64,000 nt of DNA, from assembly GCA_024529925.1 (NCBI GenBank), contig JAFEUB010001790.1, forward strand, positions 258,501 through 322,500, in the 5' to 3' direction. The notes under the pieces were generated by a model, which was not told the origin of the DNA, searched no databases, and saw only the letters and a program-made list of their open reading frames with translations. Position numbers and translations under genes: made by a program. Shown piece after piece: positions 36,219 to 48,339 of the stretch. The stretch comes from Ophthalmolycus amberensis. Lineage: Eukaryota; Chordata; Actinopteri; Perciformes; Zoarcidae. Position 1 is the stretch's first letter. Each line of letters begins with the position of its first letter.

Positions 36219-36677
36219 AAAACAAACTCATTTAGAGGAAACAGCCTTTAAAGAGATGTTTTGTAAGATGACATACATGTTGAAGACACTAAGGGGAATA
36301 GGGTAAAAACAAGAATTAATAGATACCACCATGAAATGTACCCAGCTGACTACATTCAGAGGATTATTTTTTGTAATACAAGTTTTCTAAAATGTTGTGT
36401 TTAAATATGCAAATGAGGCATTATCCAACGGTAACTTTTGTTGAATTTAGGAGAAATCTACAGATCGAAATACAAATAGACAAAATGTGTATGTTTCTTT
36501 CCCACTACTCTGAAAGAATGTTATAGAATAGCCCAAAATGTCTAAATTGAACAGTGCATGAAAAAACTAAGTGTTTGCCTGTAGAGTCTCGCCTTAAAGC
36601 ATCCACAGCAGAGAGAAGACAGCAACAACATACAAGAGAAAGAATTTCATTTGTTACTTTCTTGTTTGAGCATCTCA

Positions 36678-37147
36678 CATGTGTCAAACTCAAGGCCCGC
36701 GGGCCGAATCCGGCCCGCAATGTCATTTTATGTGGCCCGCGAATCCACCAGCAAAAAAAATAAAAATAATAATAATTAAAAGTTAGACTTGAAAATAAAA
36801 GTATCCCCATGGTCGAAATTATGAGATAGAAAGTTGTCTGTGTACCGACATTAAAACTAGTGGACAGAAAAGCGGTTTTCCAACGATTGAAAAAGATCGA
36901 CAAATAATCCCAAAATGTCCACGAAGAGAAAAATTGATGCAGAGGGAATTATGTTATAATAACAGAAATGTGTTTAAATATCTTTCATTTATATAACTGC
37001 AAGTACAATATTTTTACACTTGAATAATCAATAATCAAATGCAGAGAGAGTTATTTAACAATATGTTAGGGAGAAGTTAGTTATTTGCCTTTGAGGGCGA
37101 CCGTGATGCTGATGTGGCCCAGAGTGGAAATGAGTTTGACACCCCTG
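36678..37147 (+). mobile_element. hAT element, family B, copy 3: 470-bp deletion derivative
   Basis: Both family-B ends are present (CATGTGTCAAACTCAAGG at the left; the right end reads GAGTTTGACACCCCTG). The transposase start (ATGTCCACGAAGAGAAAAAT at about 36916) is kept for some ten codons, then joins directly to the 3' part of the element (GTTATAATAACAGAAATG). Most of the transposase is lost, a typical MITE-like derivative. Orientation is opposite to the copy at 13945-15126, so family-B copies bracket the MGST1 array as inverted repeats. Confidence 0.85.
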
Positions 37148-39799
37148 ATCTAGATCTTCATTCGTTTAAATGAACTAAACAATAATTCAGCAGCTGTTTT
37201 CATTTCACATTTTTCTAGTTGTGTGTAAACAGTGAAATAGTTCAGTCCAATAAGTGTTCAGTTTCTCTTGTAATCAGCTTGCGATAGATTCCAGTTGTCT
37301 GTTCAGCACATGATTGACAGCTTTGTCTTTCAGCTCTGGACGTATGGGGAACAAAAGAAAAGTGATATTTTGTTTCTATAAATGAAATTGCTCCTTGCCT
37401 TGTCCTCTGCTCTGTATTTCTTCCCGTTATAAAAGACACACTATTGTTTGAGAATAATTGCTATTTTTATTAGTCTTATATCATTATTGAAAATCACGAA
37501 ACACATTTGCAGTGTCATTTATTTAACGTCTTGTCATCTGGTATTTAAATAGAATGACGAATAATTTCCTATACTAGTAACTCCCCACTTTTGATTTCAA
37601 GTTTTTAATTATAGCGGACTGAAAATCAAGAAACAAGTTTTATTTTATCTGTATTTTTTTATGATATTATAATACTTTTTTGTGTTCAATATTCATTTCC
37701 TTTATTGACTAAAACGCAGATAATATGAATCATAGTTTGATTACCTCAGCAGCTTATGTCCGAATGAAACATGTTTAATAATGTGCTGCCGGCTGATAAA
37801 ACAAACACAAAGAATGAACCACGGGAGGAGGAGCTAAACATTGGGAGATATTGAAGAGCTGTTTCTCAAATTTATGATTTATGTTTTACACTAGACATGT
37901 GTTAATTACTTCACAATTCTATTCACTCCTTCATTCCGAGGTGCAGGAGGGGTTATATGTAGATGTATTCCTGTTGTATTAGTGGGAGACAGAGCAGTGA
38001 CGAGCTGACTCTAGAAGCACGTCTGTCTTCCACTAGAGGGAGCCATTCTAAAAGTCAACTGAGTTGCTTCCCCATTAGGAGTCATTTATAGACCAGGTGC
38101 AGCTCATAAAAGCGCCTCGGCTCAAACAATTAACTTCATTTGCTCTGCTGATAAACATTCCCTGTGCATATCCCACAATGCAGCTTTTATTTCACTTCCA
38201 GTCGAGCACAAGCACGCTTCTAAACATATTCATGCGGGGGACTAAATTCAAGAAGCAACACACAGCTTCAGTATCATTTAGCCCACTTTGCTAACGTTTG
38301 TGGATCGAATAATTGCAGATTCCCACTTGTTAGAAAGTAAAGTGCACTGACTTGTTTAAATGTGTCAGCTGCTGATATGAGGAATGCCTCACGCTTCACA
38401 TGAAGGTGACTGGCTCCGACGCACAGCAGTGAAACCCATGGGTGGGCACTGTAAATAGTAGAGTGAAATCACCATGAAGGCTGCTTTGGGCGGTTGCTTG
38501 TCTGCATTGTGTCCCCTCCCTGTATAAGTAGAGGAGTTTTATGGGAGCTCATTTGTTTGGGACCCTCGGCCCTTCAGGGTCTCTCATTCCTCAGACAAGC
38601 CAGGCATTTCACAGCTCGGGTGGAGGGGGAGGAACGCCCCGACCGCCTTCTATAACTAACAACTACAGACACACCCAGGACGCCTTACTCCTGCTGCATG
38701 CAGCGTACGCAGGACTCTGGAACATCTCCATCGAATTGCCCCACACTCATATGCAACTGTTTCGCTTTAGCAAAATATGTTCAAGCAATTCTGCCTCAAT
38801 TGTGCTTTTCTAAAAGAGTATATATATTGAAATTAAACACTTGAGGGAAGATTATAGGGGCTTGAGCAATAGAGCAAATGCATTTCCCATTATTCCGTTA
38901 GGGGGGACATAGTTGCAGTTTATATTTAGAAATAAATGTATCATCACATCGTCGATGCAATCAGGTGAATATATTGAAGCTGACCATATCAATTATCATT
39001 TTACTATTTTCTGCAACTGACAAAAGGAAGTAATAAAAAAAATTACACATTTTCACCACTTTTTAAGTTGGTTCAGCAAACATGTCTTCCAACAATTACG
39101 CTCAGCATAGAGGCCCTAAACAGTATCCTAATGTTTTAAATTACAGTACACTACACTATTTTTTGGTAACTTTGTGTTGCATAGAGAATACTGCCATTCG
39201 TAAAGGGACTTTTTCAGAAACGTCATTTAGAAAGCAGTTTTTCCAGAAGACGATGCACTTCAGAGGACATGTGCTACACATCAACAAGAAGTCCTGCTTC
39301 ATCTGCATCGATCCGGTTGTGCATCTACAAATTAGACGATAATTTAAAACTATTTTATTTTCCGCTCAGTATCTTATTCATACAGGTAACGTAGCATTAC
39401 CAAAAATAGGGTTTGAAATCAAACGGATGCTCAGCAAGCTGTCTAGCTAGCCAGTCTTTGATTTTAAAATGTCACTTATCAATGAGGTTGAGATTTGAAT
39501 CGCTCAGACATTTATATTTACGTGCATTTCAGAGTAACCGTGTTTAATCAAACACTAATCATTTATCATCTGGGAAAAGATCGGTAGCGGTTGTTGCTAG
39601 CTAGCTGATAGCCTTTTGCCAACTGTTAATAGCTTTAAATGCCACAAAAAACACTAAACAAATATAAAAGGGGGAATGGTGAGGGGATCATTTCAAGTAG
39701 AAAGGTGGTTTATCTTTGAGAGGAGAGTGTGTTGCATATCATTAAACGTTGATTTCTTTCACTGTTGATTTCATAGCCGACCGAGGTAACAATTACGGT
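37148..39799. other. Intergenic DNA, nothing recognised
   Basis: I see no exon, RNA gene or named repeat. A TATAAG motif (near 38524) lies upstream of a 90-codon open frame at 38541, but the predicted peptide is low complexity (Gly-rich patch) and unlike any family I know, so no gene is called. Confidence 0.4.
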
Positions 39800-40837
39800 T
39801 CGGTTTCAGATTAGAAAATTCAGAACCGTATGTTGCACATACAAGGAATTTGACATGGCGGGTGGTGCATAACATTAAACAATCAACAACAATTCACACA
39901 GTGCAAGAAATAGAAACAAATTAAAATTTACAATAGAATATAAAAGAACAAAAATATAAAATAAAGTGCACAAACAGATAACAGTGCTATGAACGTATGA
40001 TGAAGTGGAGTATAAAAGGGTCGAGTATGTTTAAATAAAGAAACAGAAGGGATGTGCAGAGGAGTGACCAGTAGGAAATGTCCTGGGGATGACAGAGTCA
40101 GTGGGGGTCCCGGGCTTTGTTCATGAGCTTGACTGCGGATGGCAAGAAACTGTTCATGTGTCGTGAGGTCTTGGTCCTGATGGACCACAGCCTCCTGCCA
40201 GGGTCCTGGAAGCAAACAAGTCATGGAAATGAACAAGTCCTGGAGGGACGGCAGATTGCAGCCAATCACCCTCTCAGCAGAGCGAATGATGCGCTGCAGT
40301 CTGTCCTTGTCCTTGTCTGTGGCTGCAGCGTACCAGACCGTGATGGAGGAGCAGAGGATGGACTCAATGATGGCTGTGTAGAAATGCACCATCATTGTCT
40401 TTGGCAGGTTGAATTTCTTCAGCTGCCTCAGGAAGTACATCCTCTGCTGAGCCTTCTTGGTGATGGAGCTGATGTTCAGCTCCCACTTGAGGTCCTGGGT
40501 TATGGAGCCCAGGAAGCGGAAGGACTCCACCGCGTCAACTGGGGAGTCACACAGCCATCCACAATGAAATCCACAACCATCTCCACTGTCTTTAGAGCGT
40601 TGAGCTCTAGGTTGTTCAGACCGCACCAGGTCACCAGATGGTCAGTCTCCCACCTGTAGGCGGACTCATCACCGCCAGAGATGAGTCCAATGAGGGTGGT
40701 GTCATCCGCAAACTTCAGGCGCTTGACGGACTGGGGACTGGAGGTGCAGCTGTTGGTGTACAGGGAGAAGAGCAGAGGGGAAAGAACGCAGCCTTGGGGG
40801 GAACCGGTGCTGATGGTCCGGAAGGCTGAGGCCATGT

Positions 40838-41900
40838 CCGTAGTTTTAAAACTAAAACGATCTCCGTCCACACGGCGTTTCAGCACCGTTTTCGAAATTA
40901 TCTCCGTCCAGATAATATCACGTGACTCTTCACGTACACTGGGCAAGGTTGTCGATGTAAACAGGAAGTAGATCGGTTGCTTAGTTAAAAAAATACGACG
41001 ATAAGATCTTCTCTAAAATCTTCCTCGATGAACTCAAACAGACACATTTCGTGGAAAGTTTTAGAAGTTTTATTTGTCAGACTTAGTTACAGCGCTGCAG
41101 GTCTTGTTCTATCTCTCTCTCACATCACATTTACATTAAAATCAACACTTAGACATAAATGTTTATTTGATTATGGGTCCATAAATGTGGTCAACACACG
41201 TCTCTCACTTGTTTCCTCTCGGTTTCGTTGTTGTCTGTTCTCACTCGTAGCTCTGCTGGTGGCTTAACTATCTGTCCTACTGGAGAGCAATTACTGCTTT
41301 TGTTCCTTTACATTTTATCTGCGGACTTCACAATAGTTGTGCAGAACAAAATAAGCATTAATAAGGACAGGAAAGTCCTCCGTTTTGTGTCCATCACCCT
41401 CCCTAAAGCCGCTAACCGTGACTTCAGACGTCCGCTCCGTAGGGCTGATAACACCGCTGGTCACATCGCTCGCTGATCGCTCCAATAACAGCTGCTTCCT
41501 CCGTAATGATGCAGACTTTAACTGGACAACAGCTGCTAGTAAAGACAACAAGGTCAGTAATACCTGTAATCAGTTGTCCATGTTAAATTAACCTGTAGTC
41601 GATCGGTAATCAATGTTGTTGTTTGTGAGCTTCCGGGTAAGGGTCACGTGATATGAGTGTGACGAATCAGGGAAGGACACGTCATGACTGCTAAGAACCA
41701 ATCAAGTAGAGAACGCGGGTGTGGGCGTCATCGTTTCCAAACGTATCTGTTTTCGGCCGTCCACACGAATATGCAACCCGGAGTTTTCAAACTTGTCCGT
41801 CTTTGGGTGCTCGAAAACGCCGGCGTAGTGTGGACGCTCGGTGTAAACGGAGCAAAACATATGCGTTTTCAAATGGAAACGGAGTAATGTGGATGTAGCC
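40838..41900. mobile_element. Non-autonomous DNA-transposon-like insert in the Rex1 copy
   Basis: The two ends carry related inverted blocks rich in TCCGTCCACAC and GTTTTCGA-type words: CGATCTCCGTCCACACGG on the left, CGTAGTGTGGACGC and AAACGGAGTAATGTGGATG on the right. Deeper in, ATATCACGTGAC (40915) mirrors GTCACGTGATAT (41643). No transposase is seen. It sits where the central reverse-transcriptase segment of the LINE should be, so its arrival may have come with the deletion. Class not determined. Confidence 0.55.
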
Positions 41901-42522
41901 TGAGACGTGCTTGGGTGGTACAGAGGCATGAGCCCCTGCTGAGCTGGGGGAGGGGGACCTGGTGGTCTGGGGCTGGTTGATGGAGCCGTGGTGGATGGAG
42001 TCAGGACTGTCCCATTGTCTTTCAAATCTACAGTAGAACTCATTCAGCTCGTCTGCCAGGCATTGGTCGTTCATGGAGTGAGGGGCTTTAGGTTTGTAGT
42101 TGTAGTGTCTCTCACCGCCTCACTAAACCTGTGTTTTGCCTCTTTATACAAGTCCCTGTCCCCACTCCTAAATGCCTGATCCTTGTGCAACCTTAGCTGT
42201 CTGAGTTCTGCTGTGAACCAGGGTTTGTCGTTGTTGTAACTCACTCTGGTGCTTGTTGTCCTCACAGAAGCTGATGTATGACGTCACAGCCTCTGTGTAC
42301 TCAGCCACACTGTTGGTAGCAGTCCTGAAAACATCCCAGTCTGTACAGTCTAAGCACGCCCGAAGATCCTCCAGAGCTTCACTGGTCCACTGCTTGAGTT
42401 TCCTCACCATTTCTGCCTGTATGAAGGAATCAGATGGACCATGATGTGGTCAGAGAGACCCAGTGCAGCACGAGGGACGGCGTGATAGGCCCCGCTGATT
42501 GTTGTGTAGCAGTGATCTAGAA

Positions 42523-43164
42523 CAGAGGTCTTCAACAGGGGGTCAGGTACTGCAGGGGTCCGCGACATTTGATTTTTTTTTTCTAAACATGAATGTGTCC
42601 ATTATTTTAATAGTTCAGTATTGTATGAAAGATAACAGGTATGTTTATGCATGGCAGTGGCACTAATAGGCCATCACTCATTTTTGGTTTCCACATTTAT
42701 GTTTAAAATGAAAACATCAGTTTGAATAGCTTGTATGCGTGATTATCATGCAATTGACAGACAATGTTGATATTGGCATTGGTATCAGCTGACATGGTAT
42801 GTTTATAAATGGCAGTGGCACGGCCTCCCTACTCACTGTACCTGTTTAAAATGAAAACATGAATATATGAACCAAGGGACTGCAGATGCAAATTAGCTTA
42901 AGCTACAATCTGGTACAGTGCATCGAATGGAGACATTTATGTTTAAACTGTACATGGTCCCTTTTAAATAAATAAAATAAATAAATAAAAACCTGTGTAT
43001 TATTTGAATAGTATTGAATGCACAATAAAGAGGTATGTTTATACACGGCACTATGCCCATTTAATATAAAACACAATTTTATACAATATATATAGTCGGG
43101 GGTCCCTGCTCCATCTCTCTATCAGTTTGGGGGTCCTTGGCCTGAAAAACGTTGAAGACCCCTG
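42523..43164 (-). mobile_element. hAT element E relative, 642 bp, inserted in Rex1
   Basis: Ends CAGAGGTCTTCAACAGGG and, inverted, CAGGGGTCTTCAACG. The flanks atctagaa (42515-42522) and gtctagaa (43165-43172) form an 8-bp duplication with one mismatch that fits nTnTAGAn. Much of the interior matches the MGST1 intron-3 elements in reverse, with internal differences, so the two are siblings of one family. It splits the LINE endonuclease between its GDFN and SDH motifs. Confidence 0.9.
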
Positions 43165-43602
43165 GTCTAGAATGTTCTCCTCTCTGGTTGGACATTTAAT
43201 AAACTGTCTGTATTCAGGGAGTTCATGGCTGAGGTTTCCTTTGTTAAAGTCACCAAGGACAATAACTAAAGAGCCCGGGTTGGTCCGCTCCACACACCGT
43301 ATCTGGTCGGCGAGTGTCCACTGTGCTTCCTGCACGTTGCCAGGTCTCAGTAAAACACAAAACGGAGGATGAAGAAAAGTCTCTGTCTTTCCCTACCAGT
43401 AGCTGAAGTTCGTCCAGTTTGTTGCACAGTGAACGAACGTTGGAGAGAAATATCCCCGGCAGCACTGTGCGAAATCCCTGTGTGCGAAGACGCACAAGCG
43501 CACCGGCGCGTTTACCTCTCCGTCGGCGTTTCACTGCATGCGTTAAGGTGGGAGCACCTTTGACGAGAATGTCCAGTAATTCATAGGGTCATATGATCCA
43601 AG

Positions 43603-44470
43603 ATGGTGGCAGGTAGAGCAGGTGCACTCTCAGCCCTCTTAGTCTATGGATTGCTTTGTAACTTTATAAGACCTGCTAACATCCAGTTAGTTTTGAAAAC
43701 GGTTGTCATCAACCCACCCCTAAACTTTTATAGTTGTGGAAAAATATGCGCAAACAATGCTGATCTGTCAAGCCAACTGTCAAACCAAGACATGGTGAAA
43801 TTTGGATATGGGAATCACGCTTCGGCCGTATCGTTCATTTTTCCATCTTTGTACAACAGAGTGAAGAAACGCACGAAACCAGCGGCTCTGCTTCAGCTAA
43901 GCCACACTCTGATTATCACAATTTTCCTGCTGTTATCTGGAGATATTCATCCGTGCCCAGGCCCGCTACACACTACACCAGGGAAGGAAGCCAACTTCAA
44001 AGCGGTTGATCCTTGGATTACATCCGTCTCACCTGACGCTGTTTGGAGAGCGCCGCCTTCTCGGAATGGAGGGGCTGGTGCAGCGGCCGATGGGCCATCG
44101 CTAGTTTTCCAGACAGGCTTCTACGGATGCCCGCAGGCCAGGTCAGCAGCATGCCCTGGGGGGACTACCGGCGCTGGAGCCGAGCCTGGAAGCTAACGTG
44201 ACGGCCGGCAGCACCGCGGGTTTGTCGGAGGCTCCGTGCGGTTCGACATCATCGAGAAACGAGGCGGACACTGCACTGACTGAGCCACAGAGTGTTCCGA
44301 CCATTGATGGCATCTCTTCAGGTAGTCCACGTGTAATTGGAAAGTTTACCCAAAATGTAATGAAATGATGATAAAAGAATGCAATTTCAGTAAAGAGGTA
44401 ATTATTATGGGTGATTTTAACATCAATTGGGAGGACAAATCATCTAGAAAGAATCTTAAAGTGATTCAGA
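43603..44470 (+). mobile_element. LINE 5' fragment with 2A-like motif and endonuclease piece
   Basis: An open frame from ATG 43603 to 44196 encodes a hydrophobic stretch leading into LLLSGDIHPCPGP (43927-43965). This resembles the 2A-like ribosome-skipping signal (DxExNPGP) found at the N-terminus of several non-LTR retrotransposon proteins, with Cys in place of Asn. Downstream, in another frame, EVIIMGDFNINWEDKSS (44389-44439) is an apurinic endonuclease motif. Intervening coding sequence is damaged. It stands head to head with the Rex1 copy ending at 43540. The clade is uncertain. Confidence 0.6.
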
Positions 44471-44519
44471 TGGGTCTGGTCTTCTCGTTGATGGCTGTTT
44501 GACATTGACCAATCACAGC

Positions 44520-44984
44520 TATGAAGGCAAGATTAAGAAGGGGCTTATTAGGCACTTAATGACAGCGAAATGCAGACCGTCCTACCCCCAAAAAACATTT
44601 GTATAGGTTTTCCGTGGAAGCAGCCCTAATATGACTCATCTCCAGTTTATGAGCAGGCAGCAACCTCCGTAGTAATTATAACTGTAGCAAATGGGAAGTT
44701 AGTGCCGGAGAAAAAAGAGCAACAGTCCGCTTAGGGAGGAGGTAGGCGTGGATGGATGGGTTAGTTAACTTACTGAACATACTTAACATAGTTATGTATT
44801 GTTACATCATGGAACAAAAAAAGCTTATTTTAACCCCAACCATGATATTTTCCTGAACGTAGCCAAGTACTTTTGTTGCCTAACCTTAACTAAGTAGTTT
44901 TGTTGTGTAAACAAACCAAGTAGTTTGTTGGCGTAACCTAACCAAGTAGTTTGTTGGCTAAACTTAGCCAAGTAGTTTTGTTTA
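44520..44984. repeat. Dispersed repeat family R, copy
   Basis: Contains three rounds of CTAACCAAGTAGTTTGTTGG-like sequence (44880-44980) and the GGATGGATGGGTTAG block. The repeated phrase may itself be a short tandem expansion (unit about 33 bp). Confidence 0.5.
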
Positions 44985-46500
44985 GTTTAGTTTATTTATT
45001 TATTTTGCACAATTTAAACGATAAAATAAACAAATAAACAAACATAACAGAGATAAATAAATATCACAGTGCAGGAAGAGGCAAAAAGCCAACAGGGCTT
45101 ATTTGAAGCCTCCACCTATATAATATTACAATTTTACAATATTACAGAGAACATAAAATGAATATACATAAGTTATGACTACGTAAAATATTATTGAAGG
45201 AAAAGAAGTAATTGTCTCGAGTGTGTCTATGCGAGTGTGTGCGTGTGAGAGTAAGTCTGGGATTGTGTTTTTTCACTTGTGTTGAATGTCTGGGAGCGGC
45301 CGTTAACGCCGACCCGTCTGTAATCGCCGTCTGGTTCGGTCCTCCCCAGAGCTTCACGTTAGAGTTCCACTTCGTGGCCAACGACTTCTTTGTGATATTT
45401 GTTTATACACCGGCAGTAACTCCTAAGCAATAGTAATGCTAGAAGTCCCTATGAGTGAAACAACTTTAAATATAATATAACAGCTAAAACAAGAAATACA
45501 TGAAAATGTACCTCTGCTAGTCAGTGACTTAGGAGGATGAAGATGTGAAGATTGACGAGTTGAGGAAGAGTGAACCTGTGACTTGACTTTAAAGTAGGTC
45601 TTGAAATGATCAGGAATATTCCATCACCTGAAAGTATCTTATAAATAAAAACATACATTTGAAAAATATTGATGTCATAAATAGTAAGAATCTGCAGTTT
45701 CTGAAATAGAGGAGCAGAAGAGAAGTGTGACTCTGATTGGGTTGCGATCCTAACACAAATAATAATAATAATAATAATACATTTTATTTATATAGCGCTT
45801 TTCATGACACTCAAAGACACTTTACATTAAAATCATCATATATAAAAACAATACACTAAAAACAAAGTACACAATAATAGTCACACATTAAAAGCAGTTT
45901 TGAACAGGTGAGTTTTGATTTGTGATTTGAATGTGGAAAGGTCAGTGCAATCTCGGATGTTTTTGGGGAGAGAGTTCCAGAGGGAGGGGGCAGATATGGA
46001 GAACATTTCTGGAGGACCAACATTTTTTGCAGAGTAGTAGGAAAAGTACTGATCCAAACTATATTACAATATGAACGATAGGGATACATTATACTGTTAT
46101 AAAGAATAAGGAGACAAGAGGTCTAACCCTCCTGATTACTCCAGTAGATTTGTTTATTTTTCTACTAACACAGTCAATATGTTTACTCTAATTTAAACTC
46201 TCATCAACAATAATTCCTAGGAATTTTGTAGATGACACTTGAGGCATCTCAACAGATTCAATTAAACTTTTAGATGAATCCTTAGAGTAAGATCTTTTGC
46301 CACTGAAAATAATAAAATTAGATTTTTTCATAGTCAAAGATAGTTTATTTAATCTGAACCATGTAGCATAGGCAATTAAACCAGCATTAGCTTCCATAAT
46401 CAGTGAATTGAAATTTGAATGAGAGAGAACTAGGATTGTGTCATTTGCAAACATTATCGGAAAAAGGCTTTTTGACATATCAGTCAAATCATTAATCTAA
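44985..46500 (-). mobile_element. LINE 3' half (reverse transcriptase C-terminus), interrupted
   Basis: On the minus strand: a reverse-transcriptase segment with FANDT at about 46441-46455, where FADDT is expected (the second catalytic Asp is kept, the first is Asn), then KSNFIIFSGK, STKFLGIIVDESLN and YCNIVWISTFPTTLQKML. The frame then breaks off at 46006 and resumes at about 45753 with RIAT, QKLQILTIYDINIFQMY and related C-terminal sequence, ending with an AAACTAAAC-type tail near 44985-45010. The 5' part is absent. The clade differs from the L2 and Rex1 copies; not assigned. Confidence 0.7.
45755..46005 (-). mobile_element. L2/CR1-type LINE 3' end nested in another LINE
   Basis: On the minus strand it encodes SISAPSLWNSLPKNIRD and FKSQIKTHLFKTAF, the usual C-terminus of L2/CR1-like reverse transcriptases. 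It then has AAAGCGCTATATAAATAAAA and an (ATT)n tail at 45756-45780. It interrupts the host LINE between codons for LQK and RIAT, a clear LINE-in-LINE insertion. Confidence 0.75.
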
Positions 46501-47890
46501 ATAAGTAATGGTCCAAGAATGGACCCCTGTGGAACTTCACATATTAGTCTGGCTTTGTCGGAATAACAACCGTGAACACAAACAAACTGTCTTCTGTTGG
46601 AGACGTCATTTTTTAACCATTTGTATGCAATGTCATTGAATCCATATTTATGCAGCTGTTGCCTAAACTTAGCTGAGTAGTGTTGTTGCCCAAACCTAAC
46701 CCCGTAGACTGATTTCGATTGACAGCGTTAATCACCTGTTAAAACTGAAACCGTAGCGTGCATCTGATGCTGGTTTTCTCCAAAGGCCATCATTCGTTTT
46801 GAGAGTCATTGGCAAACAACCAATTCCGTTGTTTAAGCATAGCATGGATGAAATTGTTAGTGAGAAGTGACACAGATTGGGATTTCAGTTTGACTAACAG
46901 GCTGACACAATGACTCCCAAATTGTGTTTTGAACAAGATAACGAGACAGTTCTGTTGAAAGTACACAACATGGTCTCCTACACCTATAACAACACATGGG
47001 ACCGTACAGCCAACCATCCACCACAACATCCTCCCAGCAAACACGTTTCCTCTAAAATACATCTGAGAAAGCTAATTTACAGTATATAACATATGTAGTT
47101 GGAGACACGGTTAATATGGATACACACAGTGTTTGCATGTGTGTCTCTGTACTCATTGTGTGCCTACTATACTGGAGAGCTTCATATATATGATCGCCTG
47201 ATTAGATACAGTAGTGTCTCCGGTTGAAGATGTCACCTCTATGCGTCTGTTCTCTTTGCTTTTTTGTCTGCGTTTCATTAGCTGTCATCCACATGCCTAG
47301 GATCTGTCCTGTGCCTTATTGTTCAGCTGGTTAACTGTACAGCTGCATCATTAGGCACAACTTCAAAGTCACACTCCACACCGGTGCTGAGGTGAGCCAG
47401 ATATTTATATCGTACAACGGCACCCAAGGTCCTCAAAAATTAATGAATGGTTAGACGGAATCCAACTCAATGGCTGGCGGAGAGAATTATGAATCAATTG
47501 GGTAACACCAGGTGGACGTTTTAAGACCACATTTTCTTTACTCTTTCTTCTTACCATGCAAAGACAGGAGATCCAGCGTGCTTGTCTCAAGAATATTTTC
47601 AGCTTTGAAGACGTACGTTTGCTTTCACCACATCTTCTACCAGCTGTCTCTGGCCTCAGTATTGAGGGGGCTGCGTCCAACGATTTTTGTAACTTTCTGA
47701 AAGCAAGAATTCAACAACCTCACTCACTTTATGCAGTGATCGTTCAGGTGTCCCTGAACGGTTTATATCTCAGCTCATTCATTTAAATGAGTTCAACAGC
47801 ATTAAGGTCTCTCGAGGAGAGACGCCTGAAAGTGTCCGCTGTTATCCCCATTTGTAAGATTCATTACGTCAAGACTACGACACTCAAAAG
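46501..47890. other. Intergenic DNA with a small family-R patch
   Basis: TTGCCTAAACTTAGCTGAGT near 46670 belongs to dispersed family R. The rest, to the composite element at 47891, shows no gene. Confidence 0.35.
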
Positions 47891-48234
47891 CAGGAACGGA
47901 CTGGCCATCGGGGATACCGGGGGAATCCCCGGTAGGCCGACGGGGTTTGGGCCGGTCCAATACCGGACCACCTCCATCATCAACCGGCCCTCGCTCTGAG
48001 ATCGCCGACCCCGACTGTATTCTATGCTTCACAGAACACGTGAAATTTACTCTAATACTTAAAGCTCATAGTCACTGACGAAGATTTATACTACTCCTCG
48101 CGATCTGTATTCACACTCGTGGTTTCCATCTGCGAGCCGGCGCAACACCCCTACACACACACACAATCACACACCCAGCATGCAATCTGCCCCAAAGAGG
48201 CGGGTCGATGAAGCAGTTTAGCCAATGATGCTTT

Positions 48235-48339
48235 AATTGGAGATAAAACTTAGCTGAATTTCAGGAGCAGGACCACACCTCAGCCACTTCCGGCCACACC
48301 CCTATAAATACCTACCCACTCTAAGCCTCAGGCACACTC
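48235..48339 (+). repeat. 105-bp direct repeat with TATA box, copy 1
   Basis: Begins AATTGGAGATAAAACTTAGC and ends CAGGCACACTC; the second copy is at 52412-52516. It holds TATAAATA (48303-48310) in a GC-rich setting (CACCCCTATAAATACC), a plausible core promoter on the plus strand. The Rex1 LINE is inserted right after it. Confidence 0.8.

Larger units (their letters stand above)
29099..36499 (+). repeat. Tandem segmental duplication, unit 3 (7401 bp)
   Basis: Differs from unit 2 by one extra G (run of 13), one extra 19-bp minisatellite unit with some variant changes, and a few substitutions near 36042 and 36248. It ends at TATGTTTCTT (36490-36499), where flanking DNA (TCCCACTACTC) replaces the hAT terminus that starts the next unit elsewhere. 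Confidence 0.95.
39800..43540 (-). mobile_element. Rex1/Babar-type LINE, fragmented and interrupted
   Basis: Minus-strand pieces appear in the expected order: endonuclease start (PGIFLSNVRSLCNKLDEL, about 43450), the GDFNKGNL motif (43250), SDHIMVHL (42440), the linker (PWFTAELRQLRLHKDQ; LNEFYCRFE), then reverse-transcriptase motifs GSPQGCVLSPLLF and FADDTTLIGLI (catalytic FADD about 40700-40711), and the C-terminus (ITVWYAAATDKDKDRLQRII) down to a 3' tail near 39840. It is dead: frameshifts, a missing central part of the reverse transcriptase, and two insertions (40838-41900 and 42523-43164). Rex1 is assigned from the FADDTT and linker motifs, known from teleosts. Confidence 0.85.

Noticed and set aside
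38521..38813. TATA-like motif with a 90-codon open frame
   Set aside because: Peptide is unlike any family, has a Gly-rich patch, and no splice or conservation evidence is available.
43603..44196. Host secreted or membrane protein gene
   Set aside because: The hydrophobic segment leads into a GDIHPCPGP motif typical of LINE proteins, and an endonuclease motif follows downstream, so it is a LINE fragment.
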